From: Chryseomicrobium palamuruense
GTDB lineage: Bacteria; Bacillota; Bacilli; Bacillales_A; Planococcaceae
Direction of reading: 5' to 3'
Assembly: GCF_042649045.1 (NCBI RefSeq)
Contig: NZ_JBHSEF010000022.1
Coordinates: 1 to 64,000, forward strand
Length of the DNA: 64,000 nucleotides
Translations under genes and position numbers: made by a program
Notes under the pieces: model-generated
Databases searched by the model: none
What the model saw: the letters and a program-made list of their open reading frames with translations, nothing else
What the model was told of the DNA's origin: nothing
Shown here: one piece after another, positions 1-7,722 of the stretch
Layout of the letters: the number at the start of each line of letters is the position of its first letter
Numbering within the stretch: the first letter of the stretch is position 1

Positions 1-46
1 CACGCCGCCAGCGTTCGTCCTGAGCCAGGATCAAACTCTCCATAAT
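1..46 (-). rRNA. rrs: 16S ribosomal RNA, 5' end only (cut by window edge)
   Basis: Read on the minus strand, the sequence is the near-universal 16S 5' end: GAGAGTTTGATCCTGGCTC, followed by the conserved continuation ending in CTGGCGGCGTG at the window edge. Only the first 45 or so bases are present; the rest lies to the left. The mature 5' end is estimated by analogy with Bacillus 16S and may be off by a few bases. Confidence 0.97.
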
Positions 47-252
47 AGAGAACTTAATATAAGCTCTAGTTTTTTGCTGGCATCCAACTTGATGTCCATT
101 TTTGAACGTCCGTCCCTACTATCTAAAGTAGAGGACTTGGTTCGGTTTTGTCGTCCGCACCCAACGGGGGTCGGGTCGGCGACTTGTATATCTTGACGTC
201 TTGCATGTTCAGTTTTCAATGTTCATAATGTTCTGTCGCTTGTTTTGGCGAC
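47..252 (-). other. Pre-16S leader region of the rrn operon
   Basis: About 200 bases lie between the predicted rrn start point and mature 16S. On the minus strand they contain CATTGAAAACTGAAC (positions 207-221), a string common in rRNA leaders and spacers of Bacilli. I see no protein gene here: the open frames lack ribosome binding sites. The leader probably supplies the 5' half of the RNase III processing stem, whose partner lies downstream of 16S outside the window. Confidence 0.7.
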
Positions 253-258
253 TTACTT

Positions 259-287
259 AGTATATCTTGTATCAATTTTCGTGTCAA
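259..287 (-). promoter_or_regulatory. rrn promoter, sigma-A type
   Basis: On the minus strand a consensus TTGACA (287-282) is followed after exactly 17 bases by TATACT (264-259). This near-perfect vegetative promoter reads toward 16S, and initiation is expected near 252. Confidence 0.8.
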
Positions 288-342
288 TCACTTTCTTAAA
301 ATAATTTATCAGCAAAACTGATAATTGTGAAGGACAAGTAAT

Positions 343-371
343 AATATACCGTGTACAGTTTAGAAACACAA
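343..371 (-). promoter_or_regulatory. Possible upstream rrn promoter
   Basis: A second promoter-like pair reads toward 16S: TTGTGT (371-366), a 17-base spacer, then TATATT (348-343). Tandem rrn promoters are usual in Bacillales. The -35 match is weaker than at the proximal site. Confidence 0.4.
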
Positions 372-468
372 GTACTTTTTGAAAAAAAGTAGATGTTGTA
401 CAATTCACACTTTTTATACAAGATTGCATATGCGAAAATAACATTACTAGAAGAAAGGTGGGAATAAA

Positions 469-1179
469 GTGGAAGAGTTAGTTGCTTTCCAAGAAGTCGC
501 CTTAAAGTTGACTCTTGCCGCGTTTTTAAGTTTAATCATCGGTTTAGAAAGGGAACTGAAAAAGAAGCCAGTTGGCCTAAAGACTTCTATAGTAATTGCC
601 ACCTTTAGTTGCCTCCTCACTTACATATCTATAGAAGCTGCGTATAATGCTTCAGGAAGTGATGAAGTAAATATCACAATGGATCCCCTTCGACTTGCAG
701 CTCAAATTGTGAGTGGTATAGGTTTCTTGGGCGCTGGTGTCATACTTAGGAAAGGGAACGATAGTATTACCGGTTTGACAACGGCAGCCATGATCTGGGG
801 TGCTGGAGGAATAGGAATCGCTGTTGGGGCAGGTTTTTATTTAGAAGCTGCATTCAGTGTATTCATTATATTGATAGGAATTGAAATACTTCCTCCCCTT
901 CTGACAAAGTTAGGTCCTAAGCGACTTCGCATGAGAGATGTCTCTCTGCATTTATGGATGACAAAGTATGAAGACATTGACCGGGCCTTAGATTTTATTA
1001 CGCAACAAGGGGGAACAATACAAGATATTCAGATTAAAGATCATTCGTATGACTTAGTTTCACGACATGAGTTGCGTCTTCGAATTTCTATACTTAATAA
1101 AATTAAACCAATTGAGTTTTATAAATTGTTAAAACAACAAGACTATATTCAAGCAATGGAAATTGAAGCAATTGATTAG
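469..1179 (+). CDS. MgtC/SapB family membrane protein
   Basis: A 236-residue protein starting at GTG behind an AAGAAAGGTGG ribosome binding site. Residues about 5-40 carry the family's N-terminal signature, with a hydrophobic helix and then GLERELKKKPVGLKTS. Further hydrophobic segments run to about residue 150 with the glycine-rich GIGFLGAGVI stretch. The last 80 residues are soluble and resemble the C-terminal domain found in many MgtC homologues. MgtC proteins are linked to magnesium limitation and modulation of membrane ATPase activity; they are not proven transporters. The next gene, a cation diffusion facilitator, starts within 20 bases, so the two are probably co-transcribed and concerned with divalent metals. 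The specific role here is inferred. Confidence 0.85.
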   Translation: MEELVAFQEVALKLTLAAFLSLIIGLERELKKKPVGLKTSIVIATFSCLLTYISIEAAYNASGSDEVNITMDPLRLAAQIVSGIGFLGAGVILRKGNDSITGLTTAAMIWGAGGIGIAVGAGFYLEAAFSVFIILIGIEILPPLLTKLGPKRLRMRDVSLHLWMTKYEDIDRALDFITQQGGTIQDIQIKDHSYDLVSRHELRLRISILNKIKPIEFYKLLKQQDYIQAMEIEAID

Positions 1180-1194
1180 GAGGAAAATAGATGA

Positions 1195-2187
1195 GTGATT
1201 TTTTTTGGTCTTTTAAAAGGCGGAAACAAACCATCGTTGATGGCAGCTATTATTAACTCATTTAAAGCGGTTATGAAAGGTGGGGCATTTCTATTAACAG
1301 GAAACGTCGCGATGTTTGCGGAAATGATGCACTCCATCGGAGATGCAGTCAACCAGTTCTTCGTATTTATTGGATCAGCTTTATCTAAGAAAGCACCAAC
1401 CCCTCGTTTTCCTAATGGATTTGGTCGACTCGTCAACTTAGTTGTATTATCGGCAGCTATTATAGTAGGGATTCTCGCATACGAGACGATTAAAGAAGGA
1501 TGGCATCACATCTTCCATCCAACAGAGTCAGGTGGACTAGCCATCATTTTAACTGTCCTACTGATTGCCTTCCTACTTGAAGTATTCGTTCTATATAAAG
1601 CTGGAAAAGAAGTTTTACATGAAGCGCGCGTGAAGGGTGGTTTTTTGGCGCCTCTTACAAAGAGTTTTGGGAATCTCAATCGTGCAAAACCGGCAACAAA
1701 ACTCGTCTTTATGGAAGATTTAGTTGTAACAGTTGGTAACTTAATGGCAGCAATCGCTGTTATCTTTGCTCACTCCACTGGCTTTCTCGCAGCTGAAGGT
1801 ATTGTTTCTATTATTATTGGACTCATGTTATTTTATGTAGTGTTTAAGGTGTTTTTAGAGAATGCTCGCGGAGTCATTGGGGAAACAGATGAGCAAATGT
1901 TGAATCACATCGCCTATCTCATCTCTGAAAACCCACATATTAAAGATATTCAACGTCTTGAAGTGGTGAAAGAAGGTGAATATCTTCATGTTGAAACGGA
2001 AGTAGAAATTGATCATTCCCTTCCTTTCAATCAAATTGATGACATTCAAGATGAGCTGTCGAAAATCATTTTAAGTCAGCCTGGTGTAACAAACATTGTC
2101 ATTTCCTTTGATGAAAATGATGGAGTAAAAACATGGAAGCACTATAAAGAACCAAGTACTGTATTAAAAACACACGATGCGAAATAG
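1195..2187 (+). CDS. Cation diffusion facilitator (CDF) family transporter
   Basis: About 330 residues with membrane segments through residue 220 and a soluble C-terminal domain of about 90 residues typical of CDF metal exporters. Transmembrane helix 2 carries the family's metal-site pattern, EMMHSIGDAVNQ. The reading frame opens at a GTG, but the AGGAGG site (1178-1183) is better placed for the ATG at 1191, which is out of frame because of a run of eight T. With seven T the ATG would join this frame and give an MSDFFGLLKGG start. The metal (Zn, Mn, Fe or other) cannot be told. The stop codon lies inside the downstream terminator stem. Confidence 0.88.
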   Translation: MIFFGLLKGGNKPSLMAAIINSFKAVMKGGAFLLTGNVAMFAEMMHSIGDAVNQFFVFIGSALSKKAPTPRFPNGFGRLVNLVVLSAAIIVGILAYETIKEGWHHIFHPTESGGLAIILTVLLIAFLLEVFVLYKAGKEVLHEARVKGGFLAPLTKSFGNLNRAKPATKLVFMEDLVVTVGNLMAAIAVIFAHSTGFLAAEGIVSIIIGLMLFYVVFKVFLENARGVIGETDEQMLNHIAYLISENPHIKDIQRLEVVKEGEYLHVETEVEIDHSLPFNQIDDIQDELSKIILSQPGVTNIVISFDENDGVKTWKHYKEPSTVLKTHDAK

Positions 2188-2199
2188 CATCGTGTGTTT
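2168..2199. terminator. Bidirectional terminator between CDF and alcohol dehydrogenase genes
   Basis: A perfect 13-bp inverted repeat (AAACACACGATGC / GCATCGTGTGTTT) with a six-base loop and T-rich tracts on both sides. It serves two convergent genes, and the CDF C-terminal codons THDAK form its left arm. Confidence 0.88.
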
Positions 2200-2204
2200 C
2201 ATTT

Positions 2205-3368
2205 TTATAGTGCTGCTTTTAAAATGGTTCGAACATCTTCTGCTACAAGTTTAGTAAAGTTTCCAAACGGGCCATAAACGAGAGTTTTATCTACCATATC
2301 TTCAATACGGTCATCCCCAATGTTGTAATCCTTTAATTTCTTTGGAGCCCCGATAGACGTCCAGAAATCAACAAGGCGATCAATCCCTTCGAACGCCACG
2401 TCTTCATCTGATTTCCCTTCCGGATTAACGCCAAATACCTTCACCGCCATGCGAGCAAAGCGAGCTGGGTTTACCTTTACATTGTGTCGCATCCATTCTG
2501 GGAAGATGATTGCGAGTCCTCCTGCATGAGGAATATCGTAGATGGCGGAAACTGCATGCTCAATATTGTGACTAGCCCAGTCTCCGTTATACCCCATCTG
2601 TAAGAAGTTGTTAAGTCCTAACGTCCCCGCAAACAGAATGGTCTCACGGTATTCATAATTAGTGAGATCCTCCATAAGTTTAGGTGCTGTTTCGATGACT
2701 GCACGCATAACCCCTTCAATCATCTCATCTTGTACAGGGGTGTTTGTTCCATTGTTATAATACTGTTCAAACATATGCGACATCATATCGACGATGCCAT
2801 AAACGGTTTGGTCAGCTGGAACTGTAAACGTATGCTCTGGATCCAGAATTGAAAATTTCGGAAAACTGAATGGACTGCCCCATCCATATTTTTCTTCCGT
2901 CTCTTCATTGGTAATAACGGAACCTGCATTCATTTCAGAGCCTGTTGCTGCAAGTGTTAATACCGTTCCAAGTGGCAGCGCATCTTTAGGTTGTGCTTTA
3001 CGAGTAACGAAATCCCAAGGGTCTCCATCATACTTTGCTCCTGCGATGATCAGTTTCGAACAGTCGATCACCGATCCCCCACCGACAGCAAGTACAGCGT
3101 CAATGTCATGCTCTTTACAAATCGCAATGCCTTTCTTTGCAGTAGAGAGACGAGGGTTTGGTTCTACACCGGCAAGCTCGTGAACTTCAAATCCACCGGA
3201 AGAGAGCTCATTCATGACCTTGTCGTAAAGACCATTTTTCTTAATACTCCCTCCACCATAAACAACTAAAATCTTTTTACCAAAAGGCGCTAATTCTGTG
3301 GAAAGTGTGTTTAATTGGCCTTTCCCAAAAATCAATTTTACAGGATTGTAAAAACTAAATGAGTTCAT
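2205..3368 (-). CDS. Iron-containing alcohol dehydrogenase (butanol dehydrogenase, YugJ/YugK type)
   Basis: A 387-residue group III alcohol dehydrogenase. The N-terminal half has the NAD(P)-binding GGGSVIDCSK motif near residues 96-105. The C-terminal half carries iron ligands in the DMMSHMFEQYY and HAGGLAIIFPEWMRHN segments. Length and motifs match YugJ/YugK, which act on aldehydes and alcohols with NAD(P)H. In B. subtilis this gene lies beside yugI; here yugI is about 6 kb away with roc genes between. It has an AAGGAGCAG-like ribosome binding site and a shared terminator at its 3' end. The substrate is not known. Confidence 0.9.
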   Translation of the reverse strand: MNSFSFYNPVKLIFGKGQLNTLSTELAPFGKKILVVYGGGSIKKNGLYDKVMNELSSGGFEVHELAGVEPNPRLSTAKKGIAICKEHDIDAVLAVGGGSVIDCSKLIIAGAKYDGDPWDFVTRKAQPKDALPLGTVLTLAATGSEMNAGSVITNEETEEKYGWGSPFSFPKFSILDPEHTFTVPADQTVYGIVDMMSHMFEQYYNNGTNTPVQDEMIEGVMRAVIETAPKLMEDLTNYEYRETILFAGTLGLNNFLQMGYNGDWASHNIEHAVSAIYDIPHAGGLAIIFPEWMRHNVKVNPARFARMAVKVFGVNPEGKSDEDVAFEGIDRLVDFWTSIGAPKKLKDYNIGDDRIEDMVDKTLVYGPFGNFTKLVAEDVRTILKAAL

Positions 3369-3426
3369 TTTAACTGCTCCTTTCGTACGTTCTTTTCTAT
3401 CCTACAGCAGACACTCATTCACGTCT

Positions 3427-3455
3427 AAAAAAAAGCCTCCCAACGGGAGACTTTT
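3427..3455 (-). terminator. Terminator of glutamate dehydrogenase gene
   Basis: On the minus strand, AGTCTCCC, a four-base loop, then GGGAGGCT and a run of eight T. Confidence 0.85.
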
Positions 3456-3456
3456 C

Positions 3457-4710
3457 TTAGACCCAACCGCGGAAGCGTGAAGCTTCTGCCGTACGTCGAA
3501 CACCTACCATATATGCAGCTAAGCGCATGTTGATATTTCGTGTAGATGCGACATTATAAATATTTTCAAATGCGTGGACCATTTTTTTATGAAGCTTTTC
3601 GCTTACTTCTTCTTCCGTCCAGTAGTATCCTTGGTTATTTTGAACCCACTCGAAGTAAGAAACGGTTACTCCGCCTGCTGATGCAAGTACGTCTGGTACT
3701 AATAAAATGCCACGGTCATGAAGAATTTTAGTGGCTTCAGAAGTGGTTGGGCCGTTTGCAGCCTCTACCACGATCGTAGCTTTGATGTTATGTGCATTAT
3801 CTGAGGTGATCTGGTTTTCAATTGCCGCTGGTACAAGAATGTCACAGTCAAGCTCAAGAAGTTCTTGGTTCGTAATCGTGTTTTCAAATAATGTAGTCAC
3901 CGTACCGAACGAGTCACGACGGTCAAGCAAATAGTCAATATCAAGGCCGCTTGGATCATGTAAAGCGCCGTAAGCATCGGAAATCCCAATTACTTTTGCA
4001 CCTTGGTCACTTAGGAATTTCGCTAAAAAGCTTCCTGCGTTACCAAACCCTTGAATCACAACACGCGCGCCTGTCATATCGATACCAACTTTTTTCGCAG
4101 CTTCATTGATACAAATTGTTACACCTTGTGCTGTTGCACGGTCACGACCTTGGGATCCACCTAATACAAGTGGTTTACCCGTGATGAAACCTGGTGAGTT
4201 GAATTCGTCAATTCGGCTATATTCATCCATCATCCAAGCCATGATTTGCGCATTTGTAAATACGTCTGGAGCTGGAATATCTTTTGTCGGTCCTACAATT
4301 TGACTCACTGCACGTACATATCCACGACTCAATCGTTCAAGTTCGCCCATGGACATTTCGCGAGGGTCACACGTTACGCCACCTTTACCTCCACCATATG
4401 GTAAATCTACGATTCCGCACTTTAATGTCATCCACATGGAAAGTGCTTTCACTTCTTCATCAGTAACACCCGGGTGGAAACGAACCCCACCTTTTGTAGG
4501 TCCAACTGCATCATTATGTTGTGCACGATAGCCAGTAAACACTTTCACTGTATTGTCGTCCATACGCACTGGAATGCGTACTTCAAGCATACGAAGTGGT
4601 TCTTTTAGCAATTCATACATTGCATCGTCATACCCTAATTTTTGCAAAGCTTCTTGAACAACTGCCTGTGTCGATGTAAACAGGTTTAAATTTTCAGCCA
4701 TTTTATCCAT
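3457..4710 (-). CDS. gudB: NAD-specific glutamate dehydrogenase (RocG/GudB type)
   Basis: A 417-residue Glu/Leu/Phe dehydrogenase. It carries the substrate-binding segment PVRMDDNTVKVFTGYRAQ, the glycine-rich PYGGGKGG with the catalytic lysine near residue 110, and the Rossmann motif QGFGNAGS near residue 218. It deaminates glutamate to 2-oxoglutarate and is the last step of arginine/ornithine breakdown. It lies directly downstream of rocD and rocA in the same orientation. The frame shows no internal direct repeat that would indicate a cryptic gudB. Whether RocG or GudB is the better name cannot be settled by eye. Confidence 0.92.
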   Translation of the reverse strand: MDKMAENLNLFTSTQAVVQEALQKLGYDDAMYELLKEPLRMLEVRIPVRMDDNTVKVFTGYRAQHNDAVGPTKGGVRFHPGVTDEEVKALSMWMTLKCGIVDLPYGGGKGGVTCDPREMSMGELERLSRGYVRAVSQIVGPTKDIPAPDVFTNAQIMAWMMDEYSRIDEFNSPGFITGKPLVLGGSQGRDRATAQGVTICINEAAKKVGIDMTGARVVIQGFGNAGSFLAKFLSDQGAKVIGISDAYGALHDPSGLDIDYLLDRRDSFGTVTTLFENTITNQELLELDCDILVPAAIENQITSDNAHNIKATIVVEAANGPTTSEATKILHDRGILLVPDVLASAGGVTVSYFEWVQNNQGYYWTEEEVSEKLHKKMVHAFENIYNVASTRNINMRLAAYMVGVRRTAEASRFRGWV

Positions 4711-4771
4711 TCGCCTCTTTAATAATAATAGTAGAATTCAGTTTTATTGTAACATAGTCCCATTGGTTTTG

Positions 4772-5962
4772 TTAGGCAAAAACTTTTTTTATACGCTCTA
4801 GAGCCCAGTCGAGTTCTTCCTTGGAAATGACAAGTGGTGGTGCGAAACGAATCACTGTTTCGTGTGTTTCTTTACAAAGCAACCCTAGCTCTTTCAGCTG
4901 TTCACAATATGGTCGTGCTGCTTCATGCAGTTCAAGACCAATAAATAGACCTCGACCGCGTACTTCTTTAATCGAAGGGTGCTGAATTTTTTGTAATTCT
5001 TCTTTGAAATACGTACCTAAATCTTGAGAACGCTTCGCAAGTTCTTCATCGATTAATACCTCAAGAGATGCAATAGAAACTGCACAAGCTAATGGGTTTC
5101 CACCAAATGTAGAACCATGAGAACCTGGGTTGAATACGCCAAGGACGTCGCGGTCTGCAACGACGCATGAAATCGGGAAAACGCCTCCCCCTAGTGCCTT
5201 ACCTAAAATATACATATCCGGATTCACATCTTCCCATTCAGATGCAAACATTTTACCCGTACGAGCAAGTCCTGCTTGAATCTCATCGGCAATGAAGAGA
5301 ACTTTATTTTCTTCACAAAGTTCTTTTGCTGCTTTCATGAATCCTTCTGGTGGAATAACAATTCCAGCTTCCCCTTGAATCGGCTCCATCATGAAGGCCG
5401 CTGTGTTCGGAGTAATAGCAGCTTTTAAAGCTTCTAAATCTCCGTAAGGAATCAATTTGATACCTGGTAACATCGGGCCAAAACCACGCTTGTATTCAGG
5501 GTCAGAAGACAATGAAACCGCCGTCATCGTACGACCGTGGAAATTCCCTTCACAAGCGATCACTTCCGCTTGATTTTCCGCTACACCTTTCACATCATAT
5601 GCCCAGCGACGAGCTGCTTTAAATGCCGTCTCAACCGCTTCCGCACCCGTGTTCATTGGTAGAGCCATCTCTTTACCAGAGAGTTTTGTGATTAGTTCAT
5701 ACCAAGGCCCAAGTTGATCATTGTGAAATGCACGGGATGTTAATGTCACGCGGTCCGCTTGATCTTTCAATGCTTGAATAATTTTTGGATGACGGTGCCC
5801 TTGGTTCACTGCAGAATACGCAGAGAGCATATCCATAAATTTATTTCCTTCTGGATCCTTAACCCAAACACCTTCTGCTTCAGAGATAACAATCGGAAGT
5901 GGATGATAGTTATTCGCACCGTACTTTTCAGTTTGTTCAATAACTGCTGTCGTTTTTGACAT
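4772..5962 (-). CDS. rocD: Ornithine aminotransferase
   Basis: A 396-residue class III PLP-dependent aminotransferase. The PLP lysine is in MYILGKALGGGVFP near residue 255. The FIADEIQAGLARTG segment supplies the aspartate that contacts the PLP ring nitrogen, and GSHGSTFGGNPLACA is typical of the ornithine/acetylornithine branch. It converts ornithine plus 2-oxoglutarate to glutamate semialdehyde (pyrroline-5-carboxylate) and glutamate. The product feeds RocA, encoded immediately upstream, and the glutamate feeds the dehydrogenase downstream. The start has a GGAGGG site in front. A hairpin terminator lies between rocA and rocD, so rocD may also have its own promoter or depend on readthrough. 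Confidence 0.93.
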   Translation of the reverse strand: MSKTTAVIEQTEKYGANNYHPLPIVISEAEGVWVKDPEGNKFMDMLSAYSAVNQGHRHPKIIQALKDQADRVTLTSRAFHNDQLGPWYELITKLSGKEMALPMNTGAEAVETAFKAARRWAYDVKGVAENQAEVIACEGNFHGRTMTAVSLSSDPEYKRGFGPMLPGIKLIPYGDLEALKAAITPNTAAFMMEPIQGEAGIVIPPEGFMKAAKELCEENKVLFIADEIQAGLARTGKMFASEWEDVNPDMYILGKALGGGVFPISCVVADRDVLGVFNPGSHGSTFGGNPLACAVSIASLEVLIDEELAKRSQDLGTYFKEELQKIQHPSIKEVRGRGLFIGLELHEAARPYCEQLKELGLLCKETHETVIRFAPPLVISKEELDWALERIKKVFA

Positions 5963-5984
5963 AAAATTCCCTCCTTATATGTAG

Positions 5985-6020
5985 AAAAAAGGCAGACTCA
6001 CCGATTGAGATGGTCTGCCT
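5985..6020 (-). terminator. Terminator or attenuator after rocA
   Basis: On the minus strand, AGGCAGAC and GTCTGCCT pair around a 15-base loop and are followed by TTTTTT. It sits between rocA and rocD. Confidence 0.75.
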
Positions 6021-6032
6021 GATTTGGGTGAA

Positions 6033-7577
6033 TTAAAGCATTTCTGAAGTTGTTTTCGCTTGCATGTGTAACTGGATGTAATCCGGTCCACCTGCTTTTG
6101 AATCCGTACCTGACATATTGAATCCACCAAATGGTTGGTATCCAACAATGGCACCTGTACAACCACGGTTGAAGTAAAGGTTTCCTACATGGAACTCTTC
6201 ACGTGCTTTTTCGATATTCATACGGTTTGTTGAGATAACAGCACCTGTTAGACCGTATTCTGTGTTGTTTGCGATTTCAAGCGCATGGTCGAAATCCTTC
6301 GCAGACGTGATTGCAAGAACTGGTCCGAAGATTTCTTCTTGCATAATGCGTGCTTGTGGATCGACATCTTTAAATACAGTTGGCTGGATGAAGAAACCTT
6401 GTGAATCGTCACCAGTACCACCTGTTAACAACTCGCCTTCACCTTTACCGATTTCGATGTACTCCATGATTTTTTTGAAAGCAGAGCCGTCGATAACTGG
6501 ACCCATGAAGTGCTCGTCTTTATCTGGAACGCCCACAGTTAATTCATCTGTTAATTCTTTCACGCGTGCGACCACTTGATCGTATACGTCTTCTACGATA
6601 ACTGCACGTGAACATGCAGAACATTTTTGTCCGCTGAAACCAAATGCAGATTTCACGATAGATGTTGCTGCTAGTTCTAGATCCGCTTCTTTATCGACTA
6701 CGATTGTATCTTTACCGCCCATTTCAAGAATTGTGCGTTTGATCCAGATTTGACCTGGAGATAGTTTTGCTGCTTTTTCAACGATTCCTAGACCTACGTC
6801 ACGTGAACCAGTGAAGCTGATTAAGCGAGTGCGTGGATGCTCAACTAGGTAGTCACCGATTTCAGCACCAGAACCTGGGATAAAGTTGACAACGCCTGCT
6901 GGCATACCAGCTTGCTCAAGTACCTCTACAAATTTGTAAGATACGATTGGTGTTGTTGATGCTGGTTTAAGAAGTACTGTATTCCCTGCGACCATCGCTG
7001 CTACTGTTGTACCTGCCATGATTGCGAATGGGAAGTTCCAAGGAGATATAACAACGGCTACTCCTAGTGGAATGTAATTGAACTGGTTGTATTCACCTGG
7101 ACGTGATTCAACTGGATGACCATGTTTTAACTTCAGCATTTGACGACCGTAGTACTCAAGGAAGTCGATAGCTTCAGCTGCTTCAACGTCTGCTTCAATC
7201 CACGTCTTACCCGCTTCTTTTGCAAGAAGACCAGAAAACTCGAATTTACGACGACGCATGATCGCTGCTGCTTTGAAAAGAACATCTGCACGTGTTTCAG
7301 GTTTTACTTTGCTCCACGTTGTGAATGTTTCATCTGCAATGTTCATTGCTTTTTCGGCAATGTCACGAGTAGCTTTGGATACTTTCCCAACAACCTCTGT
7401 TTTGTTGGCTGGGTTATATGAAACGATTTTATCTTCTGTAGTGATACGCTCGCCGCCAACGATTAATGGATACTCTTCACCCATATACCCTTCGACAGTT
7501 TGAATACCTTCTTTAATTTTGCGTTGATTTTCTTCTAGTGAGAAATCTGTGAATGCTTCATGTTTGTATGGAATCAT
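6033..7577 (-). CDS. rocA: 1-pyrroline-5-carboxylate dehydrogenase
   Basis: A 514-residue aldehyde dehydrogenase superfamily enzyme of the RocA/PutA length class. The catalytic cysteine is in GFSGQKCSACSRA near residue 320 and the general-base glutamate in LEMGGKDTIVVD near residue 285. VISPWNFPFAI and FTGSRDVG form the NAD site. It oxidises pyrroline-5-carboxylate to glutamate. It is the first gene of a minus-strand series with rocD and the glutamate dehydrogenase gene, and is transcribed divergently from the RocR-like regulator. A strong GGGAGG ribosome binding site precedes the ATG. A 19-bp palindrome lies just upstream. Confidence 0.95.
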   Translation of the reverse strand: MIPYKHEAFTDFSLEENQRKIKEGIQTVEGYMGEEYPLIVGGERITTEDKIVSYNPANKTEVVGKVSKATRDIAEKAMNIADETFTTWSKVKPETRADVLFKAAAIMRRRKFEFSGLLAKEAGKTWIEADVEAAEAIDFLEYYGRQMLKLKHGHPVESRPGEYNQFNYIPLGVAVVISPWNFPFAIMAGTTVAAMVAGNTVLLKPASTTPIVSYKFVEVLEQAGMPAGVVNFIPGSGAEIGDYLVEHPRTRLISFTGSRDVGLGIVEKAAKLSPGQIWIKRTILEMGGKDTIVVDKEADLELAATSIVKSAFGFSGQKCSACSRAVIVEDVYDQVVARVKELTDELTVGVPDKDEHFMGPVIDGSAFKKIMEYIEIGKGEGELLTGGTGDDSQGFFIQPTVFKDVDPQARIMQEEIFGPVLAITSAKDFDHALEIANNTEYGLTGAVISTNRMNIEKAREEFHVGNLYFNRGCTGAIVGYQPFGGFNMSGTDSKAGGPDYIQLHMQAKTTSEML

Positions 7578-7606
7578 GTGAGAAACATCCTCCCTTAGTT
7601 AGTTTA

Positions 7607-7625
7607 GTGCAAAAAATATTTGCAC
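7607..7625. promoter_or_regulatory. Palindrome in the rocA/regulator intergenic region (candidate operator)
   Basis: GTGCAAAAAATATTTGCAC has perfect 7-bp arms (GTGCAAA / TTTGCAC) around five A/T bases. It lies about 30 bases upstream of the rocA start and about 100 bases upstream of the divergent regulator. The position suits an operator for the RocR-like protein or ArgR/AhrC, but no experimental motif was matched. A convincing sigma-54 promoter (GG-N10-GC) is not visible here. Confidence 0.4.
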
Positions 7626-7722
7626 TTCATTTTCATTTACATATATAATAATGCAAAAGATTGTTGCGTTTTTCAAGTAATATATTGTATTTTCCACGAA
7701 ATATTTTTAGGAAGTGACAAAC

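Noticed and set aside
31..444. Two minus-strand open frames of about 60 codons in the rrn leader and promoter region
   Set aside because: One begins inside the 16S leader and the other overlaps rrn promoters. Neither has a ribosome binding site, and the DNA is better explained by rRNA transcription signals.
3457..4710. Cryptic GudB-type nine-base duplication in the glutamate dehydrogenase
   Set aside because: No tandem three-residue repeat is present near the active site, so the enzyme appears functional.
7600..7700. Sigma-54 promoter for rocA
   Set aside because: A TTGCA occurs toward rocA, but no GG lies at the required distance upstream.
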